Positions 19,953 through 29,888 of a stretch of DNA of 62,118 bases are shown here, piece by piece. The notes below the pieces were generated by a model, which saw only the letters and a program-made list of their open reading frames with translations, had not been told where the DNA came from and searched no databases. Each line of letters begins with the position of its first letter. The stretch's first letter is position 1. The DNA comes from Candidatus Neomarinimicrobiota bacterium (GTDB lineage Bacteria; Fidelibacterota; SORT01), in NCBI GenBank assembly GCA_022573815.1, contig JACZTG010000006.1:1-62118 (forward strand), given 5' to 3'. The translations under genes were made by a program, and so were the position numbers.

Positions 19953-19960
19953 ATCGGTAT

Positions 19961-20659
19961 CTAATTCATCGTGTGCATTTGAACGGCTTCATCACTGGCA
20001 ATTAATCCGTCGTGAAGCCTGATGATACGATGAGCGTTTTCCGCGATATATTCCTCATGTGTAACAAGGATTATTGTGTTGCCGGCGTCATGAAGTTCGT
20101 TGAATAACGACAATATCTCTTCACCGGTATTAGAATCAAGATTACCCGTTGGCTCATCCGCAAGTATTATTGACGGCTTGTTTGCCAATGCCCGGGCTAC
20201 TGCGACGCGCTGTCGCTGACCACCTGAAAGTTCGTTCGGTTTGTGATTCATTCTATCACCCAAACCGACTTGTTCAAGCACTTCCTTTGCCCGTTCTCTT
20301 CTACTTTCCAAACTCACTCCGCCGTAAATCAAAGGTAATTCGACGTTTTGCAGGCTGCTGATTCTCGGCAGTAGATTAAACGTCTGGAATACGAATCCTA
20401 TCTTCTCGTTTCTAATTCCCGCCAGCTGATCATCATCCATTTCGTTTACCTGTTCTTCTTCAAACAGATATGATCCGGTAGTCGGAGTATCGAGGCACCC
20501 AAGGATATTCATTATTGTAGATTTTCCTGAGCCTGACGGTCCCATGATAGCAATGTATTCTCCCTGCTCTATTTTCAGACTGACTCCGTCCAGGGCATGA
20601 ATTTTTTCTGCGCCCAAATCATATATCTTTTTTACGTTTTCAATATCTATAAGTGTCAT
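19961..20659 (-). CDS. LolD/MacB-type ABC transporter ATPase
   Basis: A 232-residue ATPase: Walker [10 protein letters not shown] (40-48), Q loop in [11 protein letters not shown], signature LSGGQRQR (144-151), Walker B SIILADEP (163-170) and TGNLD. This subfamily (LolD, FtsE, MacB-N) always partners FtsX-fold permeases, matching the two permeases downstream. The stop of the adaptor gene overlaps its start by one base. Confidence 0.9.
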   Translation of the reverse strand: MTLIDIENVKKIYDLGAEKIHALDGVSLKIEQGEYIAIMGPSGSGKSTIMNILGCLDTPTTGSYLFEEEQVNEMDDDQLAGIRNEKIGFVFQTFNLLPRISSLQNVELPLIYGGVSLESRRERAKEVLEQVGLGDRMNHKPNELSGGQRQRVAVARALANKPSIILADEPTGNLDSNTGEEILSLFNELHDAGNTIILVTHEEYIAENAHRIIRLHDGLIASDEAVQMHTMN

Positions 20660-21945
20660 TAGTGGCTCAGCCCTTCCGCTTTCCCCTCATTCTCATCTTC
20701 GACCCTAACATAATCGCCATCCTGAAGTGTTTTACTCAATACTCTATAAGAACCTGAAACAATCTTTTCACCGGGTTCAACCCCCTCAAGTATTTCTATC
20801 TTGGATTCACCGGTAATGCCTGTTTTCACTTTTCGCATAACAGCTATGCCGTCTTCCACTACGAATACCACTTCAACATAATCGTCGGTTCCATTATGTT
20901 TTTCTTTTTCGAATCCGTTCGAGGCTATGGCGATACCTTCTCCACCCTCAACTCGCACAATTTTTTTAGGCTCGCGAACGGTAACCGATTGTATCGGCAC
21001 TGCCGTGGCGTTTTCCGAGACATTGGTAATTACTTCCACTGAAGCGGACATTCCGGGTCTCAGCATCTCAGGAAATTCAAGCATCCTTATCGTGACTTCG
21101 AAATTCGTTACTTGCTCCTGCGTTCCGAGTCCTCGAGTGACCGCCGAATTAGCTACTTCCTCAACTAAACCGCTGAATATTTCATCGCCGAATGCATCTA
21201 TCTCAATAGCTGTTGTATCGCCGATTTCGAGCAATACCACATCGTTTTCATCTACCTCGACCAAGACTTCCATATCAGTAAGGTCTGCGATGGTCATTAT
21301 TATATCTTCCTGAAATTGGGAACCTAAAGCGATTTCACCCACTTCTTTGTTTATTTTAACAACCGTACCGCTCAAAGAAGTGTAAAGCATTGTTTTACTG
21401 AGATCGTCCTTCGCCTGATCAAGAAGGGCTTTAGCCTGAGAGACAGATTCGTGTGCGCTGTTCAGTCGCGCTATTGCGACTTCGTAATTTCCGTCAGCGC
21501 CCTCCAAATCTGATTCCGAGATTAGTCCTTTTTTATAAAGTTCATGCTGCCTTTTGGTGGCGCTATTAGTCACTTTCAGATTTGCTCTTTCAAGAGCTTC
21601 CTGCGCTTTTGCCGACCGCAGAGCTGCCTTACGTTGATCAACGGAAGCTACATATCTTGCGCTGTCTAAATATACGATCACTTGACCTGCTTTAACTTCA
21701 TCGCCTTCTTCGGCGGTCATACTTAATATTTTTCCGCTGACGTTGGCTGCAATATTCACTGAAATTACAGGCTGCACCCTTCCTGAAGCAGAGACTATTT
21801 CAACAATATTTTCATTTGTAACTTCTTCCACCTGGACAGTTACTACATCGTCCGAACCGCCCATAATTTTTGCCGCGACCAAACCGCCGATAACTATTAA
21901 CGTTCCGCCTGCAATTATTAATTTTTTCCTTTTAGTCACTTTCAT
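20659..21945 (-). CDS. Periplasmic adaptor, HlyD/MacA family
   Basis: A 428-residue adaptor with an inner-membrane anchor (about 8-28), a biotinyl-lipoyl split domain ([21 protein letters not shown] and the GEIALGSQF half), a helical hairpin between them (about 95-190), and beta-barrel and membrane-proximal domains. It would link the permease pair to the TolC-like channel encoded just upstream (5 bases). A 20-residue insertion with charged residues lies near 335-355. Confidence 0.9.
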   Translation of the reverse strand: MKVTKRKKLIIAGGTLIVIGGLVAAKIMGGSDDVVTVQVEEVTNENIVEIVSASGRVQPVISVNIAANVSGKILSMTAEEGDEVKAGQVIVYLDSARYVASVDQRKAALRSAKAQEALERANLKVTNSATKRQHELYKKGLISESDLEGADGNYEVAIARLNSAHESVSQAKALLDQAKDDLSKTMLYTSLSGTVVKINKEVGEIALGSQFQEDIIMTIADLTDMEVLVEVDENDVVLLEIGDTTAIEIDAFGDEIFSGLVEEVANSAVTRGLGTQEQVTNFEVTIRMLEFPEMLRPGMSASVEVITNVSENATAVPIQSVTVREPKKIVRVEGGEGIAIASNGFEKEKHNGTDDYVEVVFVVEDGIAVMRKVKTGITGESKIEILEGVEPGEKIVSGSYRVLSKTLQDGDYVRVEDENEGKAEGLSH

Positions 21946-21950
21946 ACTCC

Positions 21951-23312
21951 TTATCGAATTTGCCCCATCGTATTCATTAGCTGCGCATGAGCTATCTGAC
22001 TGTCATATTTATTTCTGATTACTGATGTGTTCGCTCTCAAGAGCGCGACCTGAGCGTCCTGAACCTCTAACAGAGTGGCCGACCCGAGACCATATCGTTC
22101 AGTCGCCAATCGAAGGTCTTCTGTTGCTGATTGCTGATTCTCCTCGAATATATTTTCCAATTCTTCATAGGTTTCAAGCTTGGTGATGGCGTCATCAATC
22201 CTGGCGATGAGTTCTCTATTACTATTTTCCAAATCCTCTTTAGAGGAATTATAAATCGCCTGTGATTGCTCGAGATTGGCTTTGTCAGCAAAGCCGTTGA
22301 ATATATTCAAATTCAGCGATACACCAAGATTTGATTGCCAATTGTTTGATATATTTGACGGAGAGAATACACTTCCGAGGTCCTGATTATTTCTCGAATA
22401 CTGAATGCTCGCGCTTAATTTCGGGAAAAATGCGGCTTTCGCGACTTTCGTACCATGCTGCGCTCCCCTTACCGCAGCTTCAAACTGTTTTAGTCTTGGA
22501 TTATTTTTCTTTGCAATATCAATCGCTTTTTCTCTGCTTGGATATTCAACTTTTGCATATTCTTTCTCTTCTAATCTAATTGGTGTCAGCGGATTTCTTC
22601 CCATTACCAAATTCAGGCTCGATTTTGCCGCGGCAACTACATTCTGCTGGGTAAGCAGATTCGATTTATCGGTACCCAACTGAACCTTTGCTTTGAACAG
22701 GTCTGTTCTGGCAACGGAACCTAGTTCATAAAGGCTATTTGTCCTTTCGAGCTGTTCCTGACTTAACATCAGGGCATCAAACAATGCGTATTGCAGCGCA
22801 GTTGCTTTTGAAAGCTCTAAATAGCGTCGAGTGATCTGAAAGACAGCATCATTCTTGGCGCCTTCGAGAGCATGAAATCCCGAGGTTTGAAACGACTTCG
22901 CCTGTGCTATATTGTTCCACCACTTGCCGCCGTCATAAATGTTTTGATTTATGCTCAATCCAAACGAATGATTATCCTGTTGAAAATACGGAGATGTAAA
23001 TACTCTGGAAATAATCGTCGGATTTCCTTCGGAGTCTATTCCCTGCACAGTTCCGATATTGCTTGTTGCTCCCTGAAGAAACCGTGATTTTCCCGAGCTG
23101 ATGTTCACGCTCGGAAGAATCGCTGAATATGCGCCTAATACTTGAGCGTCACGCTGCTGAAGTGTGTATTCCGCGCTCTTAATCGAATAATTTTTACGCA
23201 GCGCAATTGTTATGCTTTCATCCAATGTAAGTAACCTGTCTCTTTGACCATTACTCACAGCCGGGACGAAGAAAATTAGTCCGGCAACTAATAAATTTTT
23301 ATGAATATTCAT
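21951..23312 (-). CDS. TolC-family outer-membrane efflux channel
   Basis: A 453-residue protein with a signal peptide (MNIHKNLLVAGLIFF to SNGQ) and two internally similar OEP halves of long helices (LTLDESITIALRKN near the start, ATLLEVQDAQVALLRA near the end), which form the trimeric outer-membrane duct. The start at 23312 is chosen because GGAGG lies 9 bases upstream; a further in-frame ATG at 23333 would place that site inside the gene. It is the first gene of a five-gene export operon and may also serve the RND systems that have no channel of their own here. Confidence 0.9.
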   Translation of the reverse strand: MNIHKNLLVAGLIFFVPAVSNGQRDRLLTLDESITIALRKNYSIKSAEYTLQQRDAQVLGAYSAILPSVNISSGKSRFLQGATSNIGTVQGIDSEGNPTIISRVFTSPYFQQDNHSFGLSINQNIYDGGKWWNNIAQAKSFQTSGFHALEGAKNDAVFQITRRYLELSKATALQYALFDALMLSQEQLERTNSLYELGSVARTDLFKAKVQLGTDKSNLLTQQNVVAAAKSSLNLVMGRNPLTPIRLEEKEYAKVEYPSREKAIDIAKKNNPRLKQFEAAVRGAQHGTKVAKAAFFPKLSASIQYSRNNQDLGSVFSPSNISNNWQSNLGVSLNLNIFNGFADKANLEQSQAIYNSSKEDLENSNRELIARIDDAITKLETYEELENIFEENQQSATEDLRLATERYGLGSATLLEVQDAQVALLRANTSVIRNKYDSQIAHAQLMNTMGQIR

Positions 23313-23329
23313 TTTCTGATTCCTCCAGC

Positions 23330-23473
23330 TCATCCAAATATTCCCAATACTCTCATACGAGCGCTTAACGTTATCATTTTTATTTTGACGAAAACTAATC
23401 TTGTATCTAAGAAACTCATTGTGCCCACCAACGGTTTATTTTCAATAGTTGTTTTAATCGAATTTTGTTCCAT
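23330..23473 (-). CDS. Possible 47-residue leader ORF before the TolC operon
   Basis: Within the otherwise gene-poor 23313-23689, the minus strand has an ATG at 23473 and a stop at 23330-23332, 18 bases before the TolC start. The product (MEQNSIKTTIENKPLVGTMS to RVLGIFG) is weakly basic with no known motif. It may be a leader peptide or chance. The rest of the gap (23474-23689) is A/T-rich, with no gene or strong hairpin seen; the tRNA nucleotidyltransferase ends at 23690. Confidence 0.22.
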   Translation of the reverse strand: MEQNSIKTTIENKPLVGTMSFLDTRLVFVKIKMITLSARMRVLGIFG

Positions 23474-23689
23474 AAATGAGTTACGGTAAATTAAATCAAA
23501 AGTTCGTAATTATTTTTCCATCCTGCGTTTTCAACCAAAGGACTATTGTTTGTGCGAATGTGGGCTGCTCTAACGCAGTCAGACATTTCAGTTAAGGACA
23601 TTATAATGGAATTAAACATTTCGTTTTTATCATTCACAATTTGTTAGACAAACCAATTGCTAAAAATGTTTACAAAAGTGACTTGCTAA

Positions 23690-25117
23690 TTAATCTTTAA
23701 TTTCACTGAGCCATTTATCTTTATGGTTCAGAAAATATTCAAGTGACGCATCATACTCATTTGGAATTTCTCCATCCAATATTGCCTGCTCAATATTATG
23801 TTTGATTATTCCAATGGCTTTCCCCGGTTTTATGTCACATAATCTCATAATTTCTTCTCCTCTTATGGGAGATTGAAAAGCTTTCAATTCGTCATTTTTT
23901 AATACTTCATACATTTTTTCTTCAACGATTTGAAAATTTTTCATATAAGCTTTTGCTTTGGCCGGATTCTTAGTTGTAATATCAGCCCGGCAAAGCATCA
24001 TAAGACTTTCCACGTCTTCTCCAGCTCTGACGATAAACCTCCTGACAGCGCTATCCGTGACTTTTTTACTTACAAGAGCGATCGGTCTAAGGTGGAGAAA
24101 AGTCATCTTTTTTGCGAATTTGATTGTTTTCCGAGAAAGTTTTAGGCGTCTGCCCAGTTCCTCCACCATTTTTGAACCCAGCACCTCATGCGAATGAAAA
24201 GTCCAGCCTTTTCCTTTTACAAACTTTTTTGTATCCGGCTTAGCTATATCATGAACCAGAGCGGAAAACCGTAAATCGATATTATCTGAATACTCCGATA
24301 AATTATCCACCACTTCGAGAGTATGCCAAAATACATCCTTGTGATGATACTGCCCAACCTGTTCTACTCCTATCATAGGAATCATTTCAGGAAGCACCGT
24401 TTCGAGAAGCTCGCTTCCCAATAATCCGACTATCCCGATAGACGGTTTTTCGGTAGCAAGTATTTTAAAGAGCTCGGCTGTAATCCTTTCCTGTGACACA
24501 ATGGAAAGTCGGTCCTTCTCTTTCCGTATGGCACGCATTACTTCATTATCCACATCAAAGTTTAATTGAGCTGAAAATCGGATTGCTCTGAGCATTCTCA
24601 GGGGATCTTCATTTAGTGTTTCGTTCGGATTCAAAGGGGTTTTCAATATCTTTTTCTCTATATCCCCTTTTCCGTTGAATGGATCCAGCAGATTACCGAA
24701 ACTTTTTGAATTCAGAGAAATAGCCATTGCGTTAATAGTGAAATCCCTTCTTTTTAAGTCTGAATTAATATCAGAAGCTTTGACGGAAGGTTTTCTTGAA
24801 TGCTTGACGTATTCCTCAGAGCGCGCAGTCGCCACTTCAAGTTTTAATTTCGGAAAACCCAGTTCAGCGGTGCCAAATTGCTCCCAAGCAACGAAAGAAT
24901 CACTTTTCAGCTCATGTTGCAATTCTTTAGCGAATTTTATGCCGTCTGAAACTACGACAATATCCATATCAAAATTTGATTTCCCGAGGATAAAATCCCG
25001 TACTGCTCCGCCAACCAAATAAACATCGATCTTTTGCTCATCAGCGAGTTTACCGATTTGTTTCAGCAATTTAAGTTCCGGTAGATTTTCTACTATGATA
25101 TCACCAATCTTATTCAA
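23690..25117 (-). CDS. cca: tRNA nucleotidyltransferase / poly(A) polymerase family with HD domain
   Basis: A 475-residue class II enzyme that adds or repairs the CCA end of tRNA. GGAVRD (36-41) and the metal-binding DMD (50-52) are visible, followed by RRDFTINAMA and DPLRMLRAIRFSAQL. An HD hydrolase domain follows (ALVHDIAKPDTK). A-adding or poly(A) specificity cannot be told from sequence alone. The start is TTG 25117; the only purine-rich site (GAGGAG) is about 14 bases away. Divergent from the PorD-like gene. Confidence 0.88.
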   Translation of the reverse strand: MNKIGDIIVENLPELKLLKQIGKLADEQKIDVYLVGGAVRDFILGKSNFDMDIVVVSDGIKFAKELQHELKSDSFVAWEQFGTAELGFPKLKLEVATARSEEYVKHSRKPSVKASDINSDLKRRDFTINAMAISLNSKSFGNLLDPFNGKGDIEKKILKTPLNPNETLNEDPLRMLRAIRFSAQLNFDVDNEVMRAIRKEKDRLSIVSQERITAELFKILATEKPSIGIVGLLGSELLETVLPEMIPMIGVEQVGQYHHKDVFWHTLEVVDNLSEYSDNIDLRFSALVHDIAKPDTKKFVKGKGWTFHSHEVLGSKMVEELGRRLKLSRKTIKFAKKMTFLHLRPIALVSKKVTDSAVRRFIVRAGEDVESLMMLCRADITTKNPAKAKAYMKNFQIVEEKMYEVLKNDELKAFQSPIRGEEIMRLCDIKPGKAIGIIKHNIEQAILDGEIPNEYDASLEYFLNHKDKWLSEIKD

Positions 25118-25227
25118 TTCAGTGTCTTTTGCTCCTCAAACTATAATAACCAACATAAGTGCCGAATATTCTGATAGTTACGGCATTTGAAACGGCTATT
25201 TCAGAAATATCCCCTGCTTTTATTGCC

Positions 25228-25258
25228 TTGACTAAAAGAACGCCTTAATTTAACTTTA
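25228..25258 (+). promoter_or_regulatory. Promoter for the PorD-like gene
   Basis: TTGACT (25228-25233), spacer 17, TAACTT (25251-25256) followed by TA. Transcription would begin near 25263, almost on the first ATG. This suggests either a leaderless message or use of the second ATG at 25279. Confidence 0.5.
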
Positions 25259-25263
25259 TAGAA

Positions 25264-26139
25264 ATGAATTGTAAAGTTATGTTTTCATTTCGTTTATTAA
25301 CGCTCATATTCTTTTTTTCAATGTGGACCAACGAGTATGCGTTAGCTCAATCAGTTATTTCAAATATAAAACTTGAAGCCACCCGCCTCACACCCAAAGA
25401 GCAAAATGACTTACAAACGCTTGCTAAGGAGATTGCTACCTACATAAACGAGTTTGATTATACTGATGACGGTTACGATTTGATATTTGAAATGGATATG
25501 CAAATATTTGTCGAATCTGTCACAGTAGCCGGTTCGGAAAAACTATACCACGCGCAAGTCGCTATCACAAACAAGGGTGACCAACGCTATTTTGACAGGC
25601 GATGGGTCTTTGTTTACACACCCAACGATCCGTTATATCATATAGGTGTCTTCCATACCATAACGAGCTTTATCGATTTTTATGTTAATTTAATCCTTGG
25701 GGGAGAATTCGATTCCATTGAACCGCTGCAAGGAAGTAAATATTATAACAGTGCGAAAGAATTAGCGACAAGGGGGAAAATCAGTTCCCACGCTCAGGGA
25801 TGGCGAAACAGGGAAATTAGAATTGATGAAATTAGTTCTAATTGGAGATTGAGAAACGCCAAAGGAAAATACAGTGACTTCCTTTACTTTCTCTATGAAG
25901 AGCAGAAACCCGCTGAAGCATTGAAAAGTCTTAACGAAACCTTGGATTTATTTCGGGATATATTCGAACTTAATTCACTTGATAAATATCCTATTGAATT
26001 CCTGAACGCTCATGCCGAGGAGCTATCCAAAGCGGTTTACGGTTATCGGAGAAGAGACATATTTGAGCGACTTATCGTTCTAAATCCCACGAATATAAAA
26101 ACGTATCAATTTTATCTCGATAAACTTGATAAGGAATGA
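25264..26139 (+). CDS. PorD-like (DUF4835) type IX secretion-associated protein
   Basis: A 291-residue exported protein: signal peptide to about ALAQ, then a domain whose order matches DUF4835/PorD. It has an early beta part (AQVAITNKGDQRYFDRRWVF), FIDFYVNLILGGEFDS, a YYNSAKELA helix, SSHAQGWRNREIR, and helical repeats ending in an LNPTNIKTYQFYL block. DUF4835 proteins are linked to type IX secretion in Bacteroidetes. No other T9SS gene is in the window, so the role is inferred from the family. Two starts are possible (25264 or 25279); the longer is listed. Confidence 0.7.
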   Translation: MNCKVMFSFRLLTLIFFFSMWTNEYALAQSVISNIKLEATRLTPKEQNDLQTLAKEIATYINEFDYTDDGYDLIFEMDMQIFVESVTVAGSEKLYHAQVAITNKGDQRYFDRRWVFVYTPNDPLYHIGVFHTITSFIDFYVNLILGGEFDSIEPLQGSKYYNSAKELATRGKISSHAQGWRNREIRIDEISSNWRLRNAKGKYSDFLYFLYEEQKPAEALKSLNETLDLFRDIFELNSLDKYPIEFLNAHAEELSKAVYGYRRRDIFERLIVLNPTNIKTYQFYLDKLDKE

Positions 26140-26141
26140 TT

Positions 26142-27179
26142 TTACTCTAATTCTTTAACCGTTCTTTTCCTGTTGATGTAATAAGATAAAGCGATGCTTC
26201 CATCGTATAGATTATCAAGAATTTCTTTATCTCCGATAACCCGCACTGATTGAGTTCTCATCCGCGCCTTGATAAGATAAAACGGGTGAGTCAACAGCCA
26301 GAGAAACGCGGCTATAATTCCGCTGAACCTGTTTATGTCTAATGTTAAAAGAGAATACCCCAATGCCATTGAATCTATAATAATTCGCAGAGGAAATAAC
26401 TTGATCAGCGATGAGAGCGAATAATTTTTTAACATCATCAGAATGCTGTTTCTATGATTCAGATACTTCTTTTTGAAGGTTTCCGCTGACAGTGTCGCAC
26501 CTGATTGGTGATATATGATACTTTCCGGCGCTACCATAATGTAGTAGCCGGATAACCGGAATCGCCAGCAAAGATCTATTTCCTCCATATGAGCAAAAAA
26601 CACTTCGTCAAGCTTGCCGACTTTCTCCAACGCTGAATTCCTTAGAATACACGCCGTTCCCGATGCCCAAAAGATAGATGAATTGTCATCATATTGCCCG
26701 CTGTCCTTTTCTATTGTTGCTAAAATGCGACCCCTGGCGAACGGGTAGGCGTATTTATCCATTAAGCCTCCGGCAGCGCCGGAATAATCAAAATATCCTT
26801 TATTCTTTATGGATAATATTTTCGGCTGACAGGCGGCGATTCTTTCATCGGACTCCATAACATCCACCAAAATTGACAGCCATTCAGGCTCTGCCAGCGC
26901 ATCATTATTGAATAAAACAACGTATTCAGATTTTTTGGCAGCGACTATTCCCGCGTTACATCCGCCGGCGAATCCTTTGTTGCTTTCGAGCCTTAGGATT
27001 TCCACCGATGGAAAGTCCTGTGATACCATCTCCACGCTATCATCTTCCGATGCGTTATCCGCAATTATAATATTATAATTCGGATATGTTGTTTTTTGGA
27101 GAGATTCAAGACACTTTTTCAGCAATGCACTGCCGTTGTAGTGTGGAATTACAATGCTTACAAGGGCAGAATCGCTCAA
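26142..27179 (-). CDS. Glycosyltransferase family 2 (rhamnosyltransferase-like)
   Basis: A 345-residue GT-A fold transferase: VSIVIPHYNGS (7-17), nucleotide-side DNASEDDS (41-48), the NKGFAGGCNAG block (67-77), the metal-binding NND (91-93) where DxD usually lies, and EEIDLCWR in the acceptor region. A C-terminal hydrophobic segment (about 265-300) may attach it to the membrane. The sequence resembles the rhamnosyl/dTDP-sugar branch of GT2; donor and acceptor are unknown. It converges on the PorD-like gene with a 2-base gap. Confidence 0.88.
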   Translation of the reverse strand: MSDSALVSIVIPHYNGSALLKKCLESLQKTTYPNYNIIIADNASEDDSVEMVSQDFPSVEILRLESNKGFAGGCNAGIVAAKKSEYVVLFNNDALAEPEWLSILVDVMESDERIAACQPKILSIKNKGYFDYSGAAGGLMDKYAYPFARGRILATIEKDSGQYDDNSSIFWASGTACILRNSALEKVGKLDEVFFAHMEEIDLCWRFRLSGYYIMVAPESIIYHQSGATLSAETFKKKYLNHRNSILMMLKNYSLSSLIKLFPLRIIIDSMALGYSLLTLDINRFSGIIAAFLWLLTHPFYLIKARMRTQSVRVIGDKEILDNLYDGSIALSYYINRKRTVKELE

Positions 27180-27206
27180 TGTAGATATAAGTTAGCTCTT
27201 AACTTC

Positions 27207-29888
27207 CTACTGGGAAGAAGTAACTGAGTCCAATTTCGCCCGTAATTCAGCCGTACGAAGACGAGCATTATTGTCATTAGGATGCAGTTCAAGCCAATTA
27301 TCCAGCACCCTTAGAGCCCCTGCGTAATCATTGCTTAAGTCATAGGTCGAAACAAGCATTCCAACGGCTCTGCCTGAATTAGGTTTTTCTTCCACTAATT
27401 CGTTAAATATTTGTGCGGCTTTCTCATAATCGCCCAATTCTCTCATATAGTAATTTCCGTATATAAGCTTGTCATTGAAAGTGCTGCGCGGATTAGTGAG
27501 CAGTTTTTTAAGCCTTTCTTCCATTTTTTCAGGAAAGCCTGCCTCATTTTCCATACTACCTATCTGAAGCTTCATCATCCTGCTCGAAAGAGGTATAGTT
27601 TTTTCCGGAATGTTCTTTTCCATAGATGCCAGGAGTCTGCCGAGTTTTTCTTTTTCACCTTCCTTAACATACCTGAAAGCAAGCTGCATATATGCAGATC
27701 GATAGTTTTGCAGTAATTTTTTAACGCTTGGATTTATATATACATCCGGGTCATCAAGACCCCTATATTTATAATTTTTTACTAAATTCTCTTCGATTCT
27801 TGTCGGTTCTATTAATTCAGGATACATAGGCTCTTTTATCAGAGGATTTCCTTCTGAATCCGCTTCTATAGGAGAGGAATCCAGGACTCTGAAAGCCAGA
27901 CCATCCATTCTCAAGAAACGTTCCAAGCCGAGCTTGTTACTTTGGGAGACAGTTACCGCAAAATATATAGGGCGTTCCCAGCGGTTTTCCTCCAATATAT
28001 GCAGTATCATCAGATCCTGTACTCTTAAAGCTGAATAATTTTTCGTATTTATGGTCGCTTTCAGTCGCCACTCAACAGGCGTCGAGTTTCCAAATTCATC
28101 GGGAGCTCCCGGTAGCGAAACTTTGTTTCCCTCTTTGGGCCAGGATGTCAGAGTAAGTCGGTCCAATTCCCTGTCGGTGAACGTAATTGGAACTTTCGGT
28201 TCATTATCCCGAAGCTGCCTTATATACCATCTTGTATTTAACAGGCTAAGGTTTACCACTCTAACATCTTTTCTTATACCTTCTACTTCCTGTAAATACC
28301 AAACAGGGAAAGTATCGTTATCACCGTTTGTAAAAATAATAGCGTTCTGTTCTACTGTTGCTAAAATATTGTAAGAGTAGTCCCACGCTACGTAATTTCC
28401 TGATCGGTCATGTTCGTTCCAATTTTTGGCAGCCATATTTATCGGAACAATAAATAATATGAGACCTGCAATCGCAGCGGACGCATACTGTTGTGTTTTC
28501 CGCTCTTTGATATATTTCGATGCCAGCTCCAATAAACCGGTAGCTCCAATACCTATCCATAATGAAAATGCCATAAATGATCCGACGTAAGAATAATCCC
28601 GCTCGCGAGGTTGCGGGTCCTCCTGATTCAAATAGAGGACTATAGCCAGCCCTGTCATAAAAAAGAGAGAGAGGACATTAAACGCCTGCTTCGGGTCTTT
28701 GCGATACTGATAATACGCGCCGAACAGCCCCAACAGGAAAGGAAGTCCATAAAATTTGCTTGCGTCAACTTCTCCCGCTTTTCTGCCGATAAACTGCCAA
28801 TTGAAATATCGTATATACATCCGTTTAATTTGATAGTTCCAAAAATAATCCGCTTCGCCGCTGTATTTTTTTTTGTTCTTCGGTTTCCATCTTTTCCTGT
28901 CAAAAATTGGAGCGTCCCCATACTGCTCTCTGTTCATATATGAGACCAGTCGCTGTGTATTGCTCGGATTATTTTCATTGATGAATGGATTGGCGTTCGC
29001 ACGGACATATATTATAGCATAAGTTGAATAACCGACCGTTAGAAGAACAGTTGACAATAACGCCAGTGTGAGTATACGATTCCCGTTCCTCACGCTCCAA
29101 TAAGTAAAAAGATAAAGTATGACAACGGACGCGAATACCCACCCGAACGATGTCTTATCAGCTAATGTCGGCACACCTTTTACTATTCCTAAATAAATTA
29201 CGATGAATGTCAGTCCGGTAAGCGCTATCAATCCTATAAACGATTTCGGCGAGAACTGATATTTTTTGAAATAAATTATAAGCGCTACTACCGGAAGCGC
29301 CAATAGACTCAAAAGATGCACGCCAATCGCTAAGCCCATCACGTAAGCAATCATAAGCAGATAACGGGAACTTCCTCGCCTGTCGGAATGCTCCAGCCAA
29401 TGCAATGCCAGCCAGACGACAACCGCCGTAAACAACGCGCTGAGGGCATAGACTTCAGCCTCTACAGCGTTGAACCAGAAACTATCCGACCATGCAAACG
29501 AGAGAGCGCCGATTACGCCGCCGGTATAAGCCACGAATTTATCTTGTGCCGACTCTAATTTGCCTTTCCAATGTCTCACTAATTTTACGATAATAAGAAA
29601 CGTGAACATCACCGTGAGAGCGCTTGAAATGACCGAGAGTAAATTCACACGATAGGCTATATCGTCGCCTATTGGTATCATCGTGAACAGCCTTGCGAGA
29701 ATCAGGAAAAAAGGAGCGCCCGGAGGATGCGGAACTCCAAGTGTAAAGGCGGTCGCTATATATTCGCCGGCATCCCAAAAAGATACTGTGGGAGCAACTG
29801 TATCCAAATATGTGAACAGTGCAACAAACAGCACACCCAACGCAACAAACAGCTGAGTCCTGTCGGCTTCTTTGATAGAATTAAACAT
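27207..29888 (-). CDS. DUF2723 polytopic membrane protein with C-terminal TPR region
   Basis: An 893-residue protein. The N-terminus (TYLDTVAPTVSFWDAGEYIA, then LGVPHPPGAPFFLILARL) is the DUF2723 signature, with an Asp-Glu pair (DAGE) as in PMT-type glycosyltransferases that use lipid-linked sugars. About 11 membrane helices occupy the first 500 residues, then a large soluble domain, and from about 790 TPR-like helices (YEKAAQIFNELVEEKPNSGR). It is probably an O-glycosyltransferase of exported proteins, which would suit a secretion system that glycosylates its cargo. It starts next to the DUF1844 gene. Confidence 0.85.
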   Translation of the reverse strand: MFNSIKEADRTQLFVALGVLFVALFTYLDTVAPTVSFWDAGEYIATAFTLGVPHPPGAPFFLILARLFTMIPIGDDIAYRVNLLSVISSALTVMFTFLIIVKLVRHWKGKLESAQDKFVAYTGGVIGALSFAWSDSFWFNAVEAEVYALSALFTAVVVWLALHWLEHSDRRGSSRYLLMIAYVMGLAIGVHLLSLLALPVVALIIYFKKYQFSPKSFIGLIALTGLTFIVIYLGIVKGVPTLADKTSFGWVFASVVILYLFTYWSVRNGNRILTLALLSTVLLTVGYSTYAIIYVRANANPFINENNPSNTQRLVSYMNREQYGDAPIFDRKRWKPKNKKKYSGEADYFWNYQIKRMYIRYFNWQFIGRKAGEVDASKFYGLPFLLGLFGAYYQYRKDPKQAFNVLSLFFMTGLAIVLYLNQEDPQPRERDYSYVGSFMAFSLWIGIGATGLLELASKYIKERKTQQYASAAIAGLILFIVPINMAAKNWNEHDRSGNYVAWDYSYNILATVEQNAIIFTNGDNDTFPVWYLQEVEGIRKDVRVVNLSLLNTRWYIRQLRDNEPKVPITFTDRELDRLTLTSWPKEGNKVSLPGAPDEFGNSTPVEWRLKATINTKNYSALRVQDLMILHILEENRWERPIYFAVTVSQSNKLGLERFLRMDGLAFRVLDSSPIEADSEGNPLIKEPMYPELIEPTRIEENLVKNYKYRGLDDPDVYINPSVKKLLQNYRSAYMQLAFRYVKEGEKEKLGRLLASMEKNIPEKTIPLSSRMMKLQIGSMENEAGFPEKMEERLKKLLTNPRSTFNDKLIYGNYYMRELGDYEKAAQIFNELVEEKPNSGRAVGMLVSTYDLSNDYAGALRVLDNWLELHPNDNNARLRTAELRAKLDSVTSSQ

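Noticed and set aside
23474-23689. tRNA or small RNA gene in the gap before the export operon
   Set aside because: No T-arm or acceptor pairing and no strong hairpin with a T run was found.
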